Shown: positions 44,777 to 55,323 of the stretch, in pieces
Layout of the letters: each line of letters begins with the position of its first letter
Numbering within the stretch: position 1 is the first letter of the stretch
DNA from: Lunularia cruciata
Taxonomy: Eukaryota > Streptophyta > Marchantiopsida > Lunulariales > Lunulariaceae
Length of the DNA stretch: 64,000 nucleotides
Direction: 5' to 3'
Assembly (NCBI GenBank): GCA_948567375.1
Contig: OX419762.1
Coordinates: forward strand, 54,479,034-54,543,033
The notes under the pieces: generated by a model
The model's input: the letters and a program-made list of their open reading frames with translations, nothing else
What the model was told of the DNA's origin: nothing
Database searches by the model: none
Made by a program: the position numbers and the translations under genes

Positions 44777-44789
44777 TGTGGGTACCACA

Positions 44790-44802
44790 TACCTCTTCCC
44801 TC
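44790..44802 (-). other. Polypurine tract of element D (inverted)
   Basis: The minus strand reads GAGGGAAGAGGTA next to the 13-bp LTR tip. Confidence 0.7.
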
Positions 44803-46110
44803 AAATGTGAGCATATCCGTGAACATAGACCTCGGGTGTCTTAGAGACCTCTGAGTTTATGGTCTAATATCTCCAAACTCTCCACCCGTTTACTCGAGTA
44901 GCAAATGGGTTGCCCTTCCAAGTCTGCAAGTTGAATGGACCCATTGTCATAAAGTTAAAGGACTTGATAGGGCCTCATCCATCTCAAATACAATTTGCCT
45001 GGAAAAAATAATCAGCAATTGTCATATAACAAAACCAAATCTCCTTTGCAAATAGTCATAGGCTTGATGTGCTTATTGTGCCTGAATTTCCTCTGTTCTT
45101 GTACTCCTTTTGTGGTTTGCATTGCATTGTCTCTTTTCTCTTCTAACCACATTAGTTGATGGATCCAAAGATCCTGACTTTCTTCTTCCGACAATTGTTC
45201 CTCACAAAGAATCCAATATGTCAGTACTTCAAATTCAACTGGTAGTATGGGGTGCAAGCCATATGTCAAGAAGTATGGAGTTTGCTTGGTTGTGATCTTT
45301 TTTGTCGTTTGATATGCCCACAACATGGCTGGTAACTTTGTATCCTAATCATAAGCATAATTGACAGTCACCTTATTCAGAATTTTGTAGAGTAACTGAT
45401 TTGCCTTTTCCATTAAGCCATTTGCTTTTGGATTATAAGGAATCATCTTTTGATGTTTAATCTGAAAGTATTTGGTTAGCGCCTCCATCAAAAACTTCAA
45501 GAAATGTGTCCCTCTATCATTGACCAATTCTAGAGGACATCCATTTTGGGAGATGATATTTTGAAAGAAAAATTCTGCCACTATTTTTGCATCATCTCTA
45601 CAAGTTGCTTCCGCTTTGACCATCTTGGTAGCATAGTCCATGCAACCAAAATGTAGCATTTTCTTGTGACTTGGATTACCGGTTGTATTGGTCCCGCAAA
45701 ATCAATTCCCAATTTCTCAAATGGGGCCAATGGTAAAATTGGTCTCAAAGGCCATTGGGAAGTAGCCATCGGCTTTCTTGTTCTATGTCAAGCGTGACAA
45801 CTTTGGATATGGGCATGTGTGTCTTTGTACATTGTAGGCCACCATTACCCCAAGGAAAGAATCTTCTTTACTATATTCTTTAGGGCATAGTGTCCTCCCA
45901 ATGCTTTGGAGTGTAAAGACTCAATTACACCTCCAACTTTGTATGACTCCAAGCATCACCAAAGTACTTTGTCTTTGCCCATCTTGAATAAAATGTTGTG
46001 TTTTAGCTGATACGGCCCCATTTTCCTAAGAAAGACTGCCCTTTGCTCTGGGTCTAGCCCTTCAGGACATTGGAGAGTATGCAGATAATGATATTTGGCT
46101 GCATACCTTG
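44803..46110 (-). pseudogene. Integrase of element D (in inverted segment)
   Basis: 45581-45769 holds the core start (EKLGIDFAGPIQP). 45345-45659 holds the second catalytic Asp (LVNDRGTHFLK) and the Glu region (NPKANGLMEKANQ). 45012-45326 holds TPYFLTYGLHPILPVEF and the C-terminal KGDLVLLYDNC. The HHCC part lies near 45790-45910 in broken frame. Stops divide the gene. Confidence 0.85.
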
Positions 46111-46712
46111 TACTTCACATTGCTATTAAGTGATATAACTCTTCATCAGGGAACCGATCATTGATCTCCCATTCCTGGTCTTGAGTTTCCAATCTGGACA
46201 AGAAGTCCGCATTCAAATGCAAAGCTCCCTTCCTTACTTGTACATTATATGTGAATTCGTGTAACAAACAAGATCCATCTTGCAATTCACCCGGACAAAT
46301 CTGCTTTCTTGACCAAATGTTGCAATGTAATGGTCAACATAGAAGAAAAACTCATATCTAGCAAGTAGTGGCAAAATTTATTGCAGGCATACACCATTCT
46401 GAGTGCTTCTCTTTCTGTCGTCAAATAGTTCTTTTTTGAAACTGAAAGTTGTTGGCTAGCGTAATAGATTGGGTAATCCTTCTTCTTGTCGTCCTTTTGA
46501 CTCAAGGCTACTCCAATTGCCATGGATGAAGTATCCATATATATGTGAAAAGGGGCATCCCAATTCAGGGCCCTCATAACTGGTGCTTCTATCAGTTTCT
46601 TCTTTAATACTTGGAAAGCTTCTTCTTGATTTGCTTCCCACAGGTAGTCTTTGGATTTCTTCAGAAGCTTTGTAAGGGGTGCATCAAGCACCGCATATTT
46701 GGAACAAAGCAT
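46111..46712 (-). pseudogene. RNase H of element D (in inverted segment)
   Basis: Most of the domain is open at 46287-46712: APFHIYMDTSSMAIGVALSQ (first catalytic Asp), YYASQQLSVSKKNYLTTEREAL (Glu) and LTITLQHLVKKAD. It ends with SNADFLSR-type sequence near 46200. It overlaps in sequence with the RT end at 46661. Confidence 0.83.
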
Positions 46713-47616
46713 CTATAGTATCCGACATATCCCAAGAAGGCTTGTAGCTCCCAAATGTTCTTAGGAGTTTCCAAAGCTGAGATTACTTTAACCTTCTCAA
46801 CATAGACTTCAATACCTCGGCTTGACACCCAATGCCCCAGAAGAATTCCCTCCTTCATTGCAAAGAAGCATTTCTCCAAGTGTAATGATAGACCGGCAAA
46901 ATAACACCTTTCAAAAGTTTGGCAAAGGTAATCCAAATGTACATCTCTTTGCCCAAACACACAAAAATCATCAATGAAGACTTCCACAAATTTGTGTAGG
47001 AAATCCTTGAAGATTGAATTCATCATCCGTTGGAAAGTAGCAGGAGCATTACACAACTCAAAGGGCATTTGATTGTAAGCAAAAGTGCCCCAATCGGTAG
47101 TGAATGTAGTTTTATCCTTGTCCTCTTCTTGAATGGATACTTGATTGTACCCTAAAAATCCATCAAGAAAATTGTAACAAGAGTGACCAACTACTTGGTC
47201 CAAAATTGTATCGATAAAAGGCAAGAGATGATGATCCTTCCTTATGATTGCATTTAACTTGCGGAAATCTTGGCACACTCGGATCTTCCCCGTTTTCTTC
47301 TTAGGTACAATGACAATGAGTGAAACCCATTCAATGCTTAAGACTAGAAAGATTATTCCGGCTCCTAAGTACTTGTCAATTTCATCTTTCACCAAAAGCG
47401 AGTACTTTGGGTTCAAGCGGTATTGTCTCTGCCAAACCGGAACTGCGCCTTCAACCAAATCGATCCGGTGTTCTCCGAATTCTCATGGAATACCCTACAT
47501 TTGATCAATAGACCAGGAAAATATCTTGTAATTCTATAAACAAGGTAGTGTATCCTACCAACTCCTCCGAAGTGACTATCTTCAAAATTTTCAAAATTTT
47601 TCCTTTGGTCAAGACC
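46661..47616 (-). pseudogene. Reverse transcriptase of element D (in inverted segment)
   Basis: The frame 46661-47458 is open for 265 codons, with WVSLIVIVPKKKTGK, RVCQDFRKLN, LPFIDTILDQV, QMPFELCNAPATFQR and the active site FIDDFCVFG, then LHLEKCFFAMKEG and LGHWVSSRG. This is the best preserved family 1 RT here. The F-DDF form and PFIDTIL again place family 1 outside the chromoviruses. Confidence 0.88.
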
Positions 47617-48002
47617 TGTGGTACCCACATTTTTTGTTTTTTTTGAAATAGAGAAGAAGAAGTGTATTGAGAAGTCAGATTGCAGCTGTATGGCTGAAGA
47701 AGGCAAAGAAAAGAGTCTTCAGAATGAACCCCAAGGTAACATTGCTTCAGGTCATAAGGCAAAGTACTCGGACTTGCCTTGTCAGCATACAACCCAAAGT
47801 AAGAAGTCTTCGTATCGAGGAGTGCTCAACCCGAGGCGAGGATAGTGTAACAAATTTTCTTTGGGGCAAGAAATTCAAGAAGGGACTGTTCAAAAACCGG
47901 CGGTCATACGCGTGAAGGACACTTGACAGTGATAGGAGCATGCAAGAGGTGTGATTTCTTGGTAGAAACTCGAATTGAAGAGCGACAAAGAAGGCGCAAC
48001 TC

Positions 48003-48010
48003 TATAAAAA
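48003..48010 (+). promoter_or_regulatory. TATA box of element D 3' LTR
   Basis: TATAAAAA lies 27 bp before the ATG at 48030. Confidence 0.7.
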
Positions 48011-48029
48011 TTGGGCTAACGACGAAGCA

Positions 48030-49254
48030 ATGTCAAGTAATTTTCCTTCGCCGTTGAGGAGTCATTCTGCAAGAGATTGTGGTAAGGGAAGTAGAGTTGA
48101 AGACAAGTTGGTGTGTAGAGGAGAATTTGAGAGAGCTAATCCAAGAGATAGTGAGGAAGAAAGAAAGATGGGAGGAGGAAAGAAGAACTCCTAATTTGCA
48201 GTGAGAAATCATGCAATTTGGAGGTTAGATGTGATCGCAAGAATCAAAGTCTTGAGCCAACTTCAGATCACCTTCTTGGCGTGGACCTAGAATGTGAGTT
48301 TTCCAGGATTCATGATCAAGATAATTGAGAGTAAATGTCTCAATGGCCCCGAGGAAGAGGGGAAGAGAGGTAATCCGGCTTGTTGGATGGAGTCGGATTG
48401 GAGATTAGTACTCGGAAGAGAGGTAGGCGCAGAGTAGGGTGCCACGTTCTTGGGGAAGGGAGAGGTAGCCGAAGGAACCCAAGAAGTGAGGGATGCATTC
48501 TCTTTGAAGTGTACAAAGAATGGGTACAAAGTAGAGAGTTACAAGGATCTGGTCAAGAGAGGGATTGTGAGTGCTCTCATGGCAATCTTGAAGCTGAAGA
48601 GAACGACTTATGTGATGAAACACCAAGCAGTGTTCTTCCATAAGATGTTTGCAGGAGAGCCAGTTAATTGGGCGAGGTGCTTCCATGGTCAAACAAGACA
48701 GATGGTGTGGAACTTGCGGGATAAATCACCTCCACATTACATTGTGCCGTTTGCAGCACATTTCTACCTCGGGCTGAATCTGCTCAATGGGGCGGAGCGC
48801 AACACGGAGGAGTGAATGGTGTTGCATTTTCATCCCAACTTAAGAGAGGAGGTCAACACGGAGGAGCAGTAGTACATTATGCAGATCAGAAGCAACGATG
48901 AGTACTACATGCAGATGGGGAAGAGTGTGCAGGTAGACGTGAGTACTCCGAAGTCAAAGAAGAGGAGTCGACAAGGAGAAGGCAAAGACATCAAGAGAAC
49001 GAGACCTCAGGAAACCAGAAGGGTAAACCCGAGGAAAGGTATTGTAGTGATCGAGTTGTCGGAAGAAGACTCGGAAGGCAAAACCGAGTGCAAGTCCAAA
49101 GACTTGGAACGCGAGGAAGAACCCAAGCTCACACTATAGAGTGGAGACACAAGTAGTGACAGTGATGAGGGTGGGGAGATGACGTCAGTTCCCACAACAG
49201 AAGAAGAAGTCAAGATGGAGCTCAAGGAGGAGGGTAATGGGAAGTTAGAAGACT
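48030..49254 (+). pseudogene. LTR-borne ORF in D 3' LTR, N-terminal part
   Basis: A TAA follows the conserved MGGGKKNS. 48450-48815 is open and shows YKVESYKDLVKRGIV, VFFHKMFAGEPVNWARCFHG and FAAHFYLGLNLLNGAE. 48879-49139 begins the acidic linker. The frame is cut by E at 49254. Confidence 0.77.
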
Positions 49255-50049
49255 ATGACAACCTGGCAAATATCTATTTTGCGGTAATTGGGTAAGTAAA
49301 GTTTGTTCCCGCAGAGATACAAGTCAGAAATGTCCAAATACAAAGCAAAGTAACAATTTCAGTTCTTCTTGGTTGCATTTTTAATCTCTCAGGTAGAAAC
49401 CACACCCAGAAGAGAGTAACAAGCACTGACTCGTAGTCCTATCACAAATTAACACTCCTTAATCACAACTCCATCAAATCTTTCCAAACAATCTTGATTG
49501 TGATGATTCAGGCTCTCTTGAAAACGGCACTTCACTGCAAAACAACTTCACCTCAGAATTGTGTTCCACCCCTCCACTGAAGGCACAACTTCCTCAATCA
49601 AAATTGCTTCACATCAACTTCGCACTACACTCACAAATGCAGAATACTACCAACACTACAATTCCTCTCAGATCTGTCAAGGCATTGCTTCGATTGCACA
49701 TCACTCAGGATCAAACACACAAAGTAAAGACCAAGGTTGTGGAATCCAACATCCAACAAGCACACTGACTTGCACTTTGAATTTCTCCAAACACTCACAA
49801 ACATAGACACAAAGTTGATACTCGGAATCAAGCTCAAGCAACAAGCACTGCTTCACAGCACTTTGCTTTATCTATTCTTAGAAATAATGAGCACGGAAGA
49901 ACATGATACTGCAAATGCCACTCTTAAATAGTGAACAAATCGACAGTTCTAACAACTATACCGTTCTACAACAACTCTTCTAACATGCAGATCTGAAATA
50001 ACAATGCATCTCTTCATATTTGCCCCTTCAAATCTCAAATCGGTTTCTA

Positions 50050-52624
50050 CTACAATCCGATGTCTACTTCGTCATTGGCTTTTAAACCTGAACCCGAAGT
50101 AATTTTACTTCCTACTACCTTTTCCTTGGGTTTCATATCTTCTACTTCATCTACCTGATCCAACAATTCTCTTTCCTGAACTGAAATTCCACTAGTGGGT
50201 AATCTATCTAATTCTTTATCTCCCGACCCACTCTTCTCTAATGTCTCCAATGGTAACTCCAAAGATATTTGTACTCCTATGTTATCTACTTTGGGTTTTG
50301 CTCTAACATCCCTCCGAAGCTTTTCTATCTCTATTTTCACTAAGTCTAATCTAATTGAAATGTTGTCCTCTACTTCTAATATCTTCCTGTCTACATGAGT
50401 TCTTAACTTAATCAACAAAGCATTCATATCAGTGTCTTTCGCCTGTCTTCGCCTTGTCTCCTGCAACAACAACTTCAACTCGTGCAGTTGTGTTTCTTCA
50501 ATTTGAACGCTTGCCTCTGTACTCAACATCACGTTCATCTTGAGGATAATCTTCTTCAATGGCTCCAACCGCATCTTCCTCTCTCGCTCTTGATCTACAA
50601 GCCAGTCCTCTCGGTACATTGCCAACTCTGCTTTGAACTCGGCTTTCACCGTCTCCTTCTCCTTCTCCTTTTGCACAACCTTCTCCTCCTGATTACGAAG
50701 TAACTCTTTCAACCTCTCTTCTTCTCTATATCGTGTCGCCAATTCTTGTTGCCAGAATTGCTTCTTCTCTTCGACACTCTCCATCACTCTATCGAGCTCC
50801 TGATCCTTCGCTACTACTCTCGCCATAGCATGGATACTTCTACTCTTGAATCAGCAAACTGCTGCTTCAAGATTTCATACTCCGCTACTTGTCTCTCCCT
50901 TGCTATGTCACTCTTCCTCACAAGATCCTCTCAATAGCTCACTTCTCTCTTCAGGTCTTCAATTACCTGACTTCTCTCTACTGCCTCCGCTTGCAATACT
51001 TCCTTTCATCCTTACCTCGGGCTACACTCTTCTTCAACTCTGAGTTCTCTTCTTCTAATCGCGCTAATACCTGCAACACAGTCGTCACCTCCGGACATGT
51101 CGACTGCATCTCCTTCTTCTTGTGCTCCAACTTCACCAACAATGGACACACAATTTCATGCAGGTACTCCACTCCATTTCTTGCAACTACTTCTTCCTGC
51201 ATAGAAATCTCCTTCCTTACCTCTTCTTCACCCAATACTCGCCTTCTCCTTTGCAGTCTTCATATTGGAATTGACGCCTCACTGCCCGAGCTTTCTCCTA
51301 CCTCTTCCTTTGCTTTACTCGGCCCCGCTTCACACTTTGCCTTACGTCTTGAGCGAACTCCTTGCTGTACTGCGATCTTCTTTTCCTGTGGCACAATTAC
51401 TTCGTCCTCCAACAGTGTGTTGTCTTCGGCTTCCATCTCGGCTTGCACTTCTTCTTCTTCGTATTTGTCAGCCACCGGTACCGATGTCATCTCTCCCCCT
51501 TCATCACTATCGCTGCTCATATCTCCACTCTGCAGCATTAGCTCAGGCTCCTCCTCGTGTTCCGAGTCTTCCGTTTTGAGCTCGGCATCTCCTTCTGAGT
51601 CTTCATCCTCCGACTCAATTACCACCATACCTCGCCTTGGGTTGCCTCTCTGCGTCTTCCAAGGTTTCTTGATATCTTCGGCTTCACCTTGCCGACCTCT
51701 CTTCTTTGTTGGTGGAGTACTTGCTTCTATCTCCACGCTCTTACCCATCTTTGTGTAATAATCATCCGTGCTTTGGATTTGGAGAATGTACTGTTGTTCC
51801 TCCACGTCGACTTCTCTTCTTAAGTTGGGATGGAAGTGAGACACCATTCTGCTTTGCTCCGCTGAATTAAGCAAATTCAACCCGAGGTAGAAATGTGCTG
51901 CAAATGGCATGATGTAGTGTGGAGGCGACTTATCCCGCAAATTCCACACCATCTGTCTCGTCCTCCCATGGAAGCACCTTGCCCGATTAATAGGCTCTCT
52001 TGCAAAAAATTTATGGAAGAACACCGCTTGGTGTTTCATCACATAAGTTGTTCTCTCTGGCTTCAAGATTGCCATGAGAGCACTCACGATCCCTCTCTTC
52101 ACTAGATCCTTATAACTCTCAACCTTATACCCATTCTTTGTTCTCTTCAAAGAGAAAGCGTCTCTCACTTCCTGAGTCTCCTGAGCTATCTCTCCCTTCC
52201 CCAAGAACATGGCTCCTTGCTCCAAGCCTGCCTCCTTCCCAAGTACGAGTCTCCAATCCAACTCTGTCCAGCGAGCCGGATTTCCTCTCTTCCCTTCTTC
52301 CTCGGGTCCATCGAGACACTTACTCTCAATGATTTCTGTCATGAATCTTGGAAAGCTTACATTCCAATTCCATGCCAGAAAGGTGATCCAAAGTCGGCTC
52401 AAGACTTTGATCCTTGCTATTACGTCTAACCTCCAAATCGCATGATTTCTCACTACAAATTTGGAGTTCTTCTTTCGTCCTCCCATCTCTTCTACCTTCT
52501 CACTCTCTCTCGACTTCACTCTCACGACTTCTCCCTTGCACACTATCACGATTCCAACTCTATTTCCCTTCCTCTGATCACCTGCAAGACGACTTCTCAA
52601 CGGCAAAGGAAAATTACTTGACAT
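50050..52624 (-). pseudogene. LTR-borne long ORF of element E, best preserved copy
   Basis: 52624-51260 is open for 454 codons. A TGA (from CGA by comparison with IPIRQL in A and D) separates it from 51235-50978, which is in the same frame. One frameshift near 50990-50880 precedes 50826-50050. Without these it would be one protein of about 810 residues from the conserved Met at 52486 (MGGRKKNSK). Domains: conserved N-terminal region (residues about 1-290; GKRGNPARWTELDW, YKVESYKDLVKRGI, VFFHKFFAREPINRARCFHG, FAAHFYLGLNLLN); acidic Ser/Glu/Lys linker (about 290-400); coiled coil (about 420-750; EEKKQFWQQELATRYREEER). I see no signal peptide or membrane helix, so an envelope role is unlikely. 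Confidence 0.82.
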
Positions 52625-52643
52625 TTTGTCGTTGCAAGTTCAA

Positions 52644-52651
52644 TTTTTATA
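52644..52651 (-). promoter_or_regulatory. TATA box of element E 3' LTR
   Basis: The minus strand reads TATAAAAA within CTCTATAAAAATTG. Transcription would start about 30 bp downstream, near the first ATG (52624). This favours translation from the second Met at 52486, with a leader of about 135 nt. Confidence 0.72.
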
Positions 52652-53034
52652 GAGTTGCGCTTCTTTGTCTTCCCATCACTTCGAGTTCCTATCGAGTAAT
52701 CACACCTCCGGCATGCACCTGTCACTGTCAATCAACCTTCGCGCGTATGAGCCGCTAGTTTGTAAACGGTCCCTTCTTGAACTTCTTGCCCCAACGAGAG
52801 GTTGTTAGACTGTCTTCGCCTCGGGTTGAGATCCCCCCGATACGAAGACAATTTACTTTGGATTGTATGCTGACAGGGCATTTCTGAGTACTTCGCCTTA
52901 TGACCCGAAGTCACTTTACTTTGGGTTTCATCCCAAAGACTCTTTTCTTTGCCTTCTTCGGCCATACAGGCACAATCCAACTTCTCTATACACTTCTTCT
53001 CCTTTATTTTGGAAAAAAAAATGTGGGCACCACA

Positions 53035-53047
53035 TACCCCCTCCCTC
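53035..53047 (-). other. Polypurine tract of element E
   Basis: The minus strand reads GAGGGAGGGGGTA directly before the LTR tip. Confidence 0.85.
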
Positions 53048-53882
53048 AAATGTGAGCGTCCCCGCAAACACAGACCTCGGGTGTTTTAGAAACTTCCGAG
53101 TCTATGGTCCAATATCTCCGAACTCTCCACCCGTTTACTCGAGTGGCAAAAGGATTACCTTCCAAGTCTACAAGCTGCATGGACCCATTTTTGTAAAGAT
53201 GAAGAACTCAATAGGGACCCATCCATCTCAAATGCAACTTGCTTGGAAAAAATATTTGGCAATTGTCATATAACAAAACCAAATCCCCTTCTCGTAAAGT
53301 CACAGGCTTGATTCTCTTATCGTGCCTGACTTTCCTCTGTGCTTGTTCTTCTTTCGTGGTTTGCATTGCATCGTCTCGTTTCTCTTCTAACCACATCAGT
53401 TGATGAATCTGAAGATCCTGACTTTCTTCTTCCGACATTTGTTCTTTGCAAAGAACCCGATATGTCGAAACTTCAAATTCAACTGGCAGTATGGGATGCA
53501 AGCCATATGTCAAGAAGTATGGAGTTTGTTTGGTTGTAATCTTCTCTGTCGTTTGATATGCCCACAACGTGGCTGGTAATTTTGTATCCCAATCATAGGC
53601 ATAATTGACAGTCACCTTATTCAAAATTTTACAAAGTAACCCATTCGCTTTTTCCGTTAAGCCATTTGCTTTTGGGTTATAAGGAGTCGTCTTCCGATGT
53701 TTAATCTGAAAGTACTTAGTTAACGCCTCCATTATAGAGTTCAAAAAATGTGTTCCTCGGTCACTGACCAATTCCAGAGGACACCCATATTGGGAGATGA
53801 TGTTTTGGAAGAAGAATTCCGCCATAGTTTCAGCATCATCTCTGCAAGTTGCTTCAGCTTTGACCATCTTGGTAGCATAGTC
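53048..53882 (-). pseudogene. Integrase core and C-terminus of element E
   Basis: 53208-53867 is open for 219 codons and carries LVSDRGTHFLN (catalytic Asp), NPKANGLTEKANG (catalytic Glu), TPYFLTYGLHPILPVEF and the C-terminal REGDLVLLYDNCQIFFP and LHLRWMGPY. It joins 54558 after removal of the nested solo LTR. 53048-53207 encodes the last residues and a short untranslated stretch. Confidence 0.88.
53879..53882. repeat. Target-site duplication of solo LTR, left (AGTC)
   Basis: It pairs with 54558-54561. 4 bp match, as for 2a. Confidence 0.72.
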
Positions 53883-54557
53883 TGTGAGCCGACCTGTCTC
53901 TCACTCAGGATGAACCTCTGATGGCTATTATGGTAGCGCACCATGGACTAAGAAGGCAAGGAACCCAAACTCCATCATACTCCTCCAAGGCTAACACTCC
54001 AAGACTCAAGACATTGCTCACTAGAGAACTCAATGAGAGAGAGATAGTTGCAAATGAAATGATGATGAGTACCTCCTCACCCCTTGTTTATATACTTGTG
54101 AAATAGTTACGTACCAAAGTTACTAATTACCGTAGTAACTCAAGTTACTAGACTAAAAGTCAAGTAAAGTCAAAAAGTAGAAAGGAATATCCATTCACAT
54201 GGGCATATTCCCCTAAGCATGTGGTCTTATCTTGACCCAACCACTAAGTCAAGGATTCCTTCACATGGGCTATCCTTGGAATAAAGAAGAATCCAAAAGA
54301 AAAAGGTTTGCGGGCCCAAGAGTTCTCAACTCTTTCCTCAAAGCCAAACACCTAGGAATAATGCCAAGTCAACACACTAAAATCCAAAATAGTGGTGCTC
54401 ACCTTTTCTACTTCCTCTAAAGTAAGGTCCACTCTATCTTAGCTATGACTAACTTTAGCTAACCATGATTAATATAGAACCATCCTTTATCTCTTAAGTA
54501 CTTGTAATACCAAGCTAAATATCACAATACCACACACATGCACAAATGGGTGTTACA
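53883..54557 (-). mobile_element. Family 2 solo LTR inside E integrase
   Basis: The plus strand begins TGTGAGCCGACC and ends GGGTGTTACA. It is 675 bp, flanked by AGTC (53879-53882 and 54558-54561). The integrase of E reads through once it is removed. It is nearly identical to the LTRs of 2a, apart from a 12-bp segment (AAGCATGTGGTC) missing in 2a. Confidence 0.94.
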
Positions 54558-54561
54558 AGTC
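54558..54561. repeat. Target-site duplication of solo LTR, right (AGTC)
   Basis: It is the partner of 53879-53882. Confidence 0.72.
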
Positions 54562-55323
54562 AGTGCAAACCAAAATGTATTGCTTTCTTGTTACTCGGGT
54601 CACTGGTTGAATGGGACCCACAAAATCAATCCCCCATTTCTCAAATGGGGCCAAAGGCAAAATTGGTCTCAAAGGCCATTCAGAAGTAGCCGTCGGCTTC
54701 CCCGTTCTCTAACAAGCATCACAGCTTCGGATATGAGCATGTACATCTTTGTACATTGTAGGCCACCAATACCCTGCCAAAAGAATTTTCTTTACAGTAT
54801 TCTTCAGAGCATAGTGTCCTCCCGATGCTTCAGAGTGTAAAGATTCAATCACTCCTCCTACTTCGTATGACTCCAAGCATCGCCAAAGTACTTCGTCTTT
54901 GCCCATCTTAAATAAAATGATGTGTTTAAGCTGGTACGGCCCCATTTTCCTGAGAAAGACTGCCCGCTGTTCTGGGTCCATCCCCTCAGGACAATGGAGA
55001 GTATTCAGATAATTATATTCAACTGCATACCTCGTACTTTGCATTGCTGATAAGTGATACAACTCTTTGTCAGGGAACAGATTGTCAATTTCCCACTCCT
55101 GGTCTTGAGTTTCTAACCTGGACAAGAAGTCCGCATTCGAATGCGAAGCTCCTTTCCTTACTTGTATAGTATATGTGAACTCTTGTAACAACAAGATCCA
55201 TCTTGCAATTCGTCCCAATAAATCTGCCTTCTTGACCAAATGTTGCAATGCGTAATGGTCAATATAGAAGACAAACTCATACCCCAACAAATAATGACGA
55301 AATTTCTTGCAGGCATACACCAT
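54558..55323 (-). pseudogene. RNase H end and integrase N-terminus of element E
   Basis: 54709-55323 is open for 204 codons, with the RNase H part (FVFYIDHYALQHLVKKAD, SNADFLSRLETQD) and the HHCC zinc region (GGHYALKNTV, IRSCDAC). A TAG follows SCDAC where element A has CAG (CDACQRTGK). GIDFVGPIQ lies at about 54615-54645. Confidence 0.86.

Larger units (their letters stand above)
44777..47616 (-). mobile_element. Inverted RT-RNase H-integrase segment of element D
   Basis: The segment from the RT start to the polypurine tract, plus the first 13 bp of an LTR (TGTGGGTACCACA, 44777-44789), is reversed relative to the gag-protease part on its left and the LTR on its right (starting 47617). Both breakpoints lie beside the near-palindromic LTR tip. 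About 150 bp of the protease-RT junction is missing compared with E. Inversion inside one element explains the order better than two separate elements. Confidence 0.78.
47617..49254 (+). mobile_element. Element D, 3' LTR, interrupted by element E
   Basis: It starts TGTGGTACCCACATT. It is colinear with the 5' LTR up to 49254, where E is inserted inside the acidic linker of the LTR ORF. AAGAC at 49250-49254 should be the left target duplication. Element A has AAGAC directly followed by AAAGTTC there, so the continuation should be found after E, beyond 64000. Confidence 0.87.
49255..53034 (-). mobile_element. Element E, 3' LTR, 3.78 kb
   Basis: The plus strand begins TATGACAACCTGG (usual TGTGACAACC, one change) and ends TGTGGGCACCACA, next to a polypurine tract. 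It is the longest family 1 LTR here and the reference for internal deletions in S1 (2.1 kb) and D (0.3 kb). Confidence 0.93.

Noticed and set aside
50050-52624. Coiled-coil ORF downstream of integrase taken as an envelope gene
   Set aside because: No signal peptide, membrane helix or cleavage site is seen, and solo LTRs S1 and S2 show that the ORF is inside the LTR.
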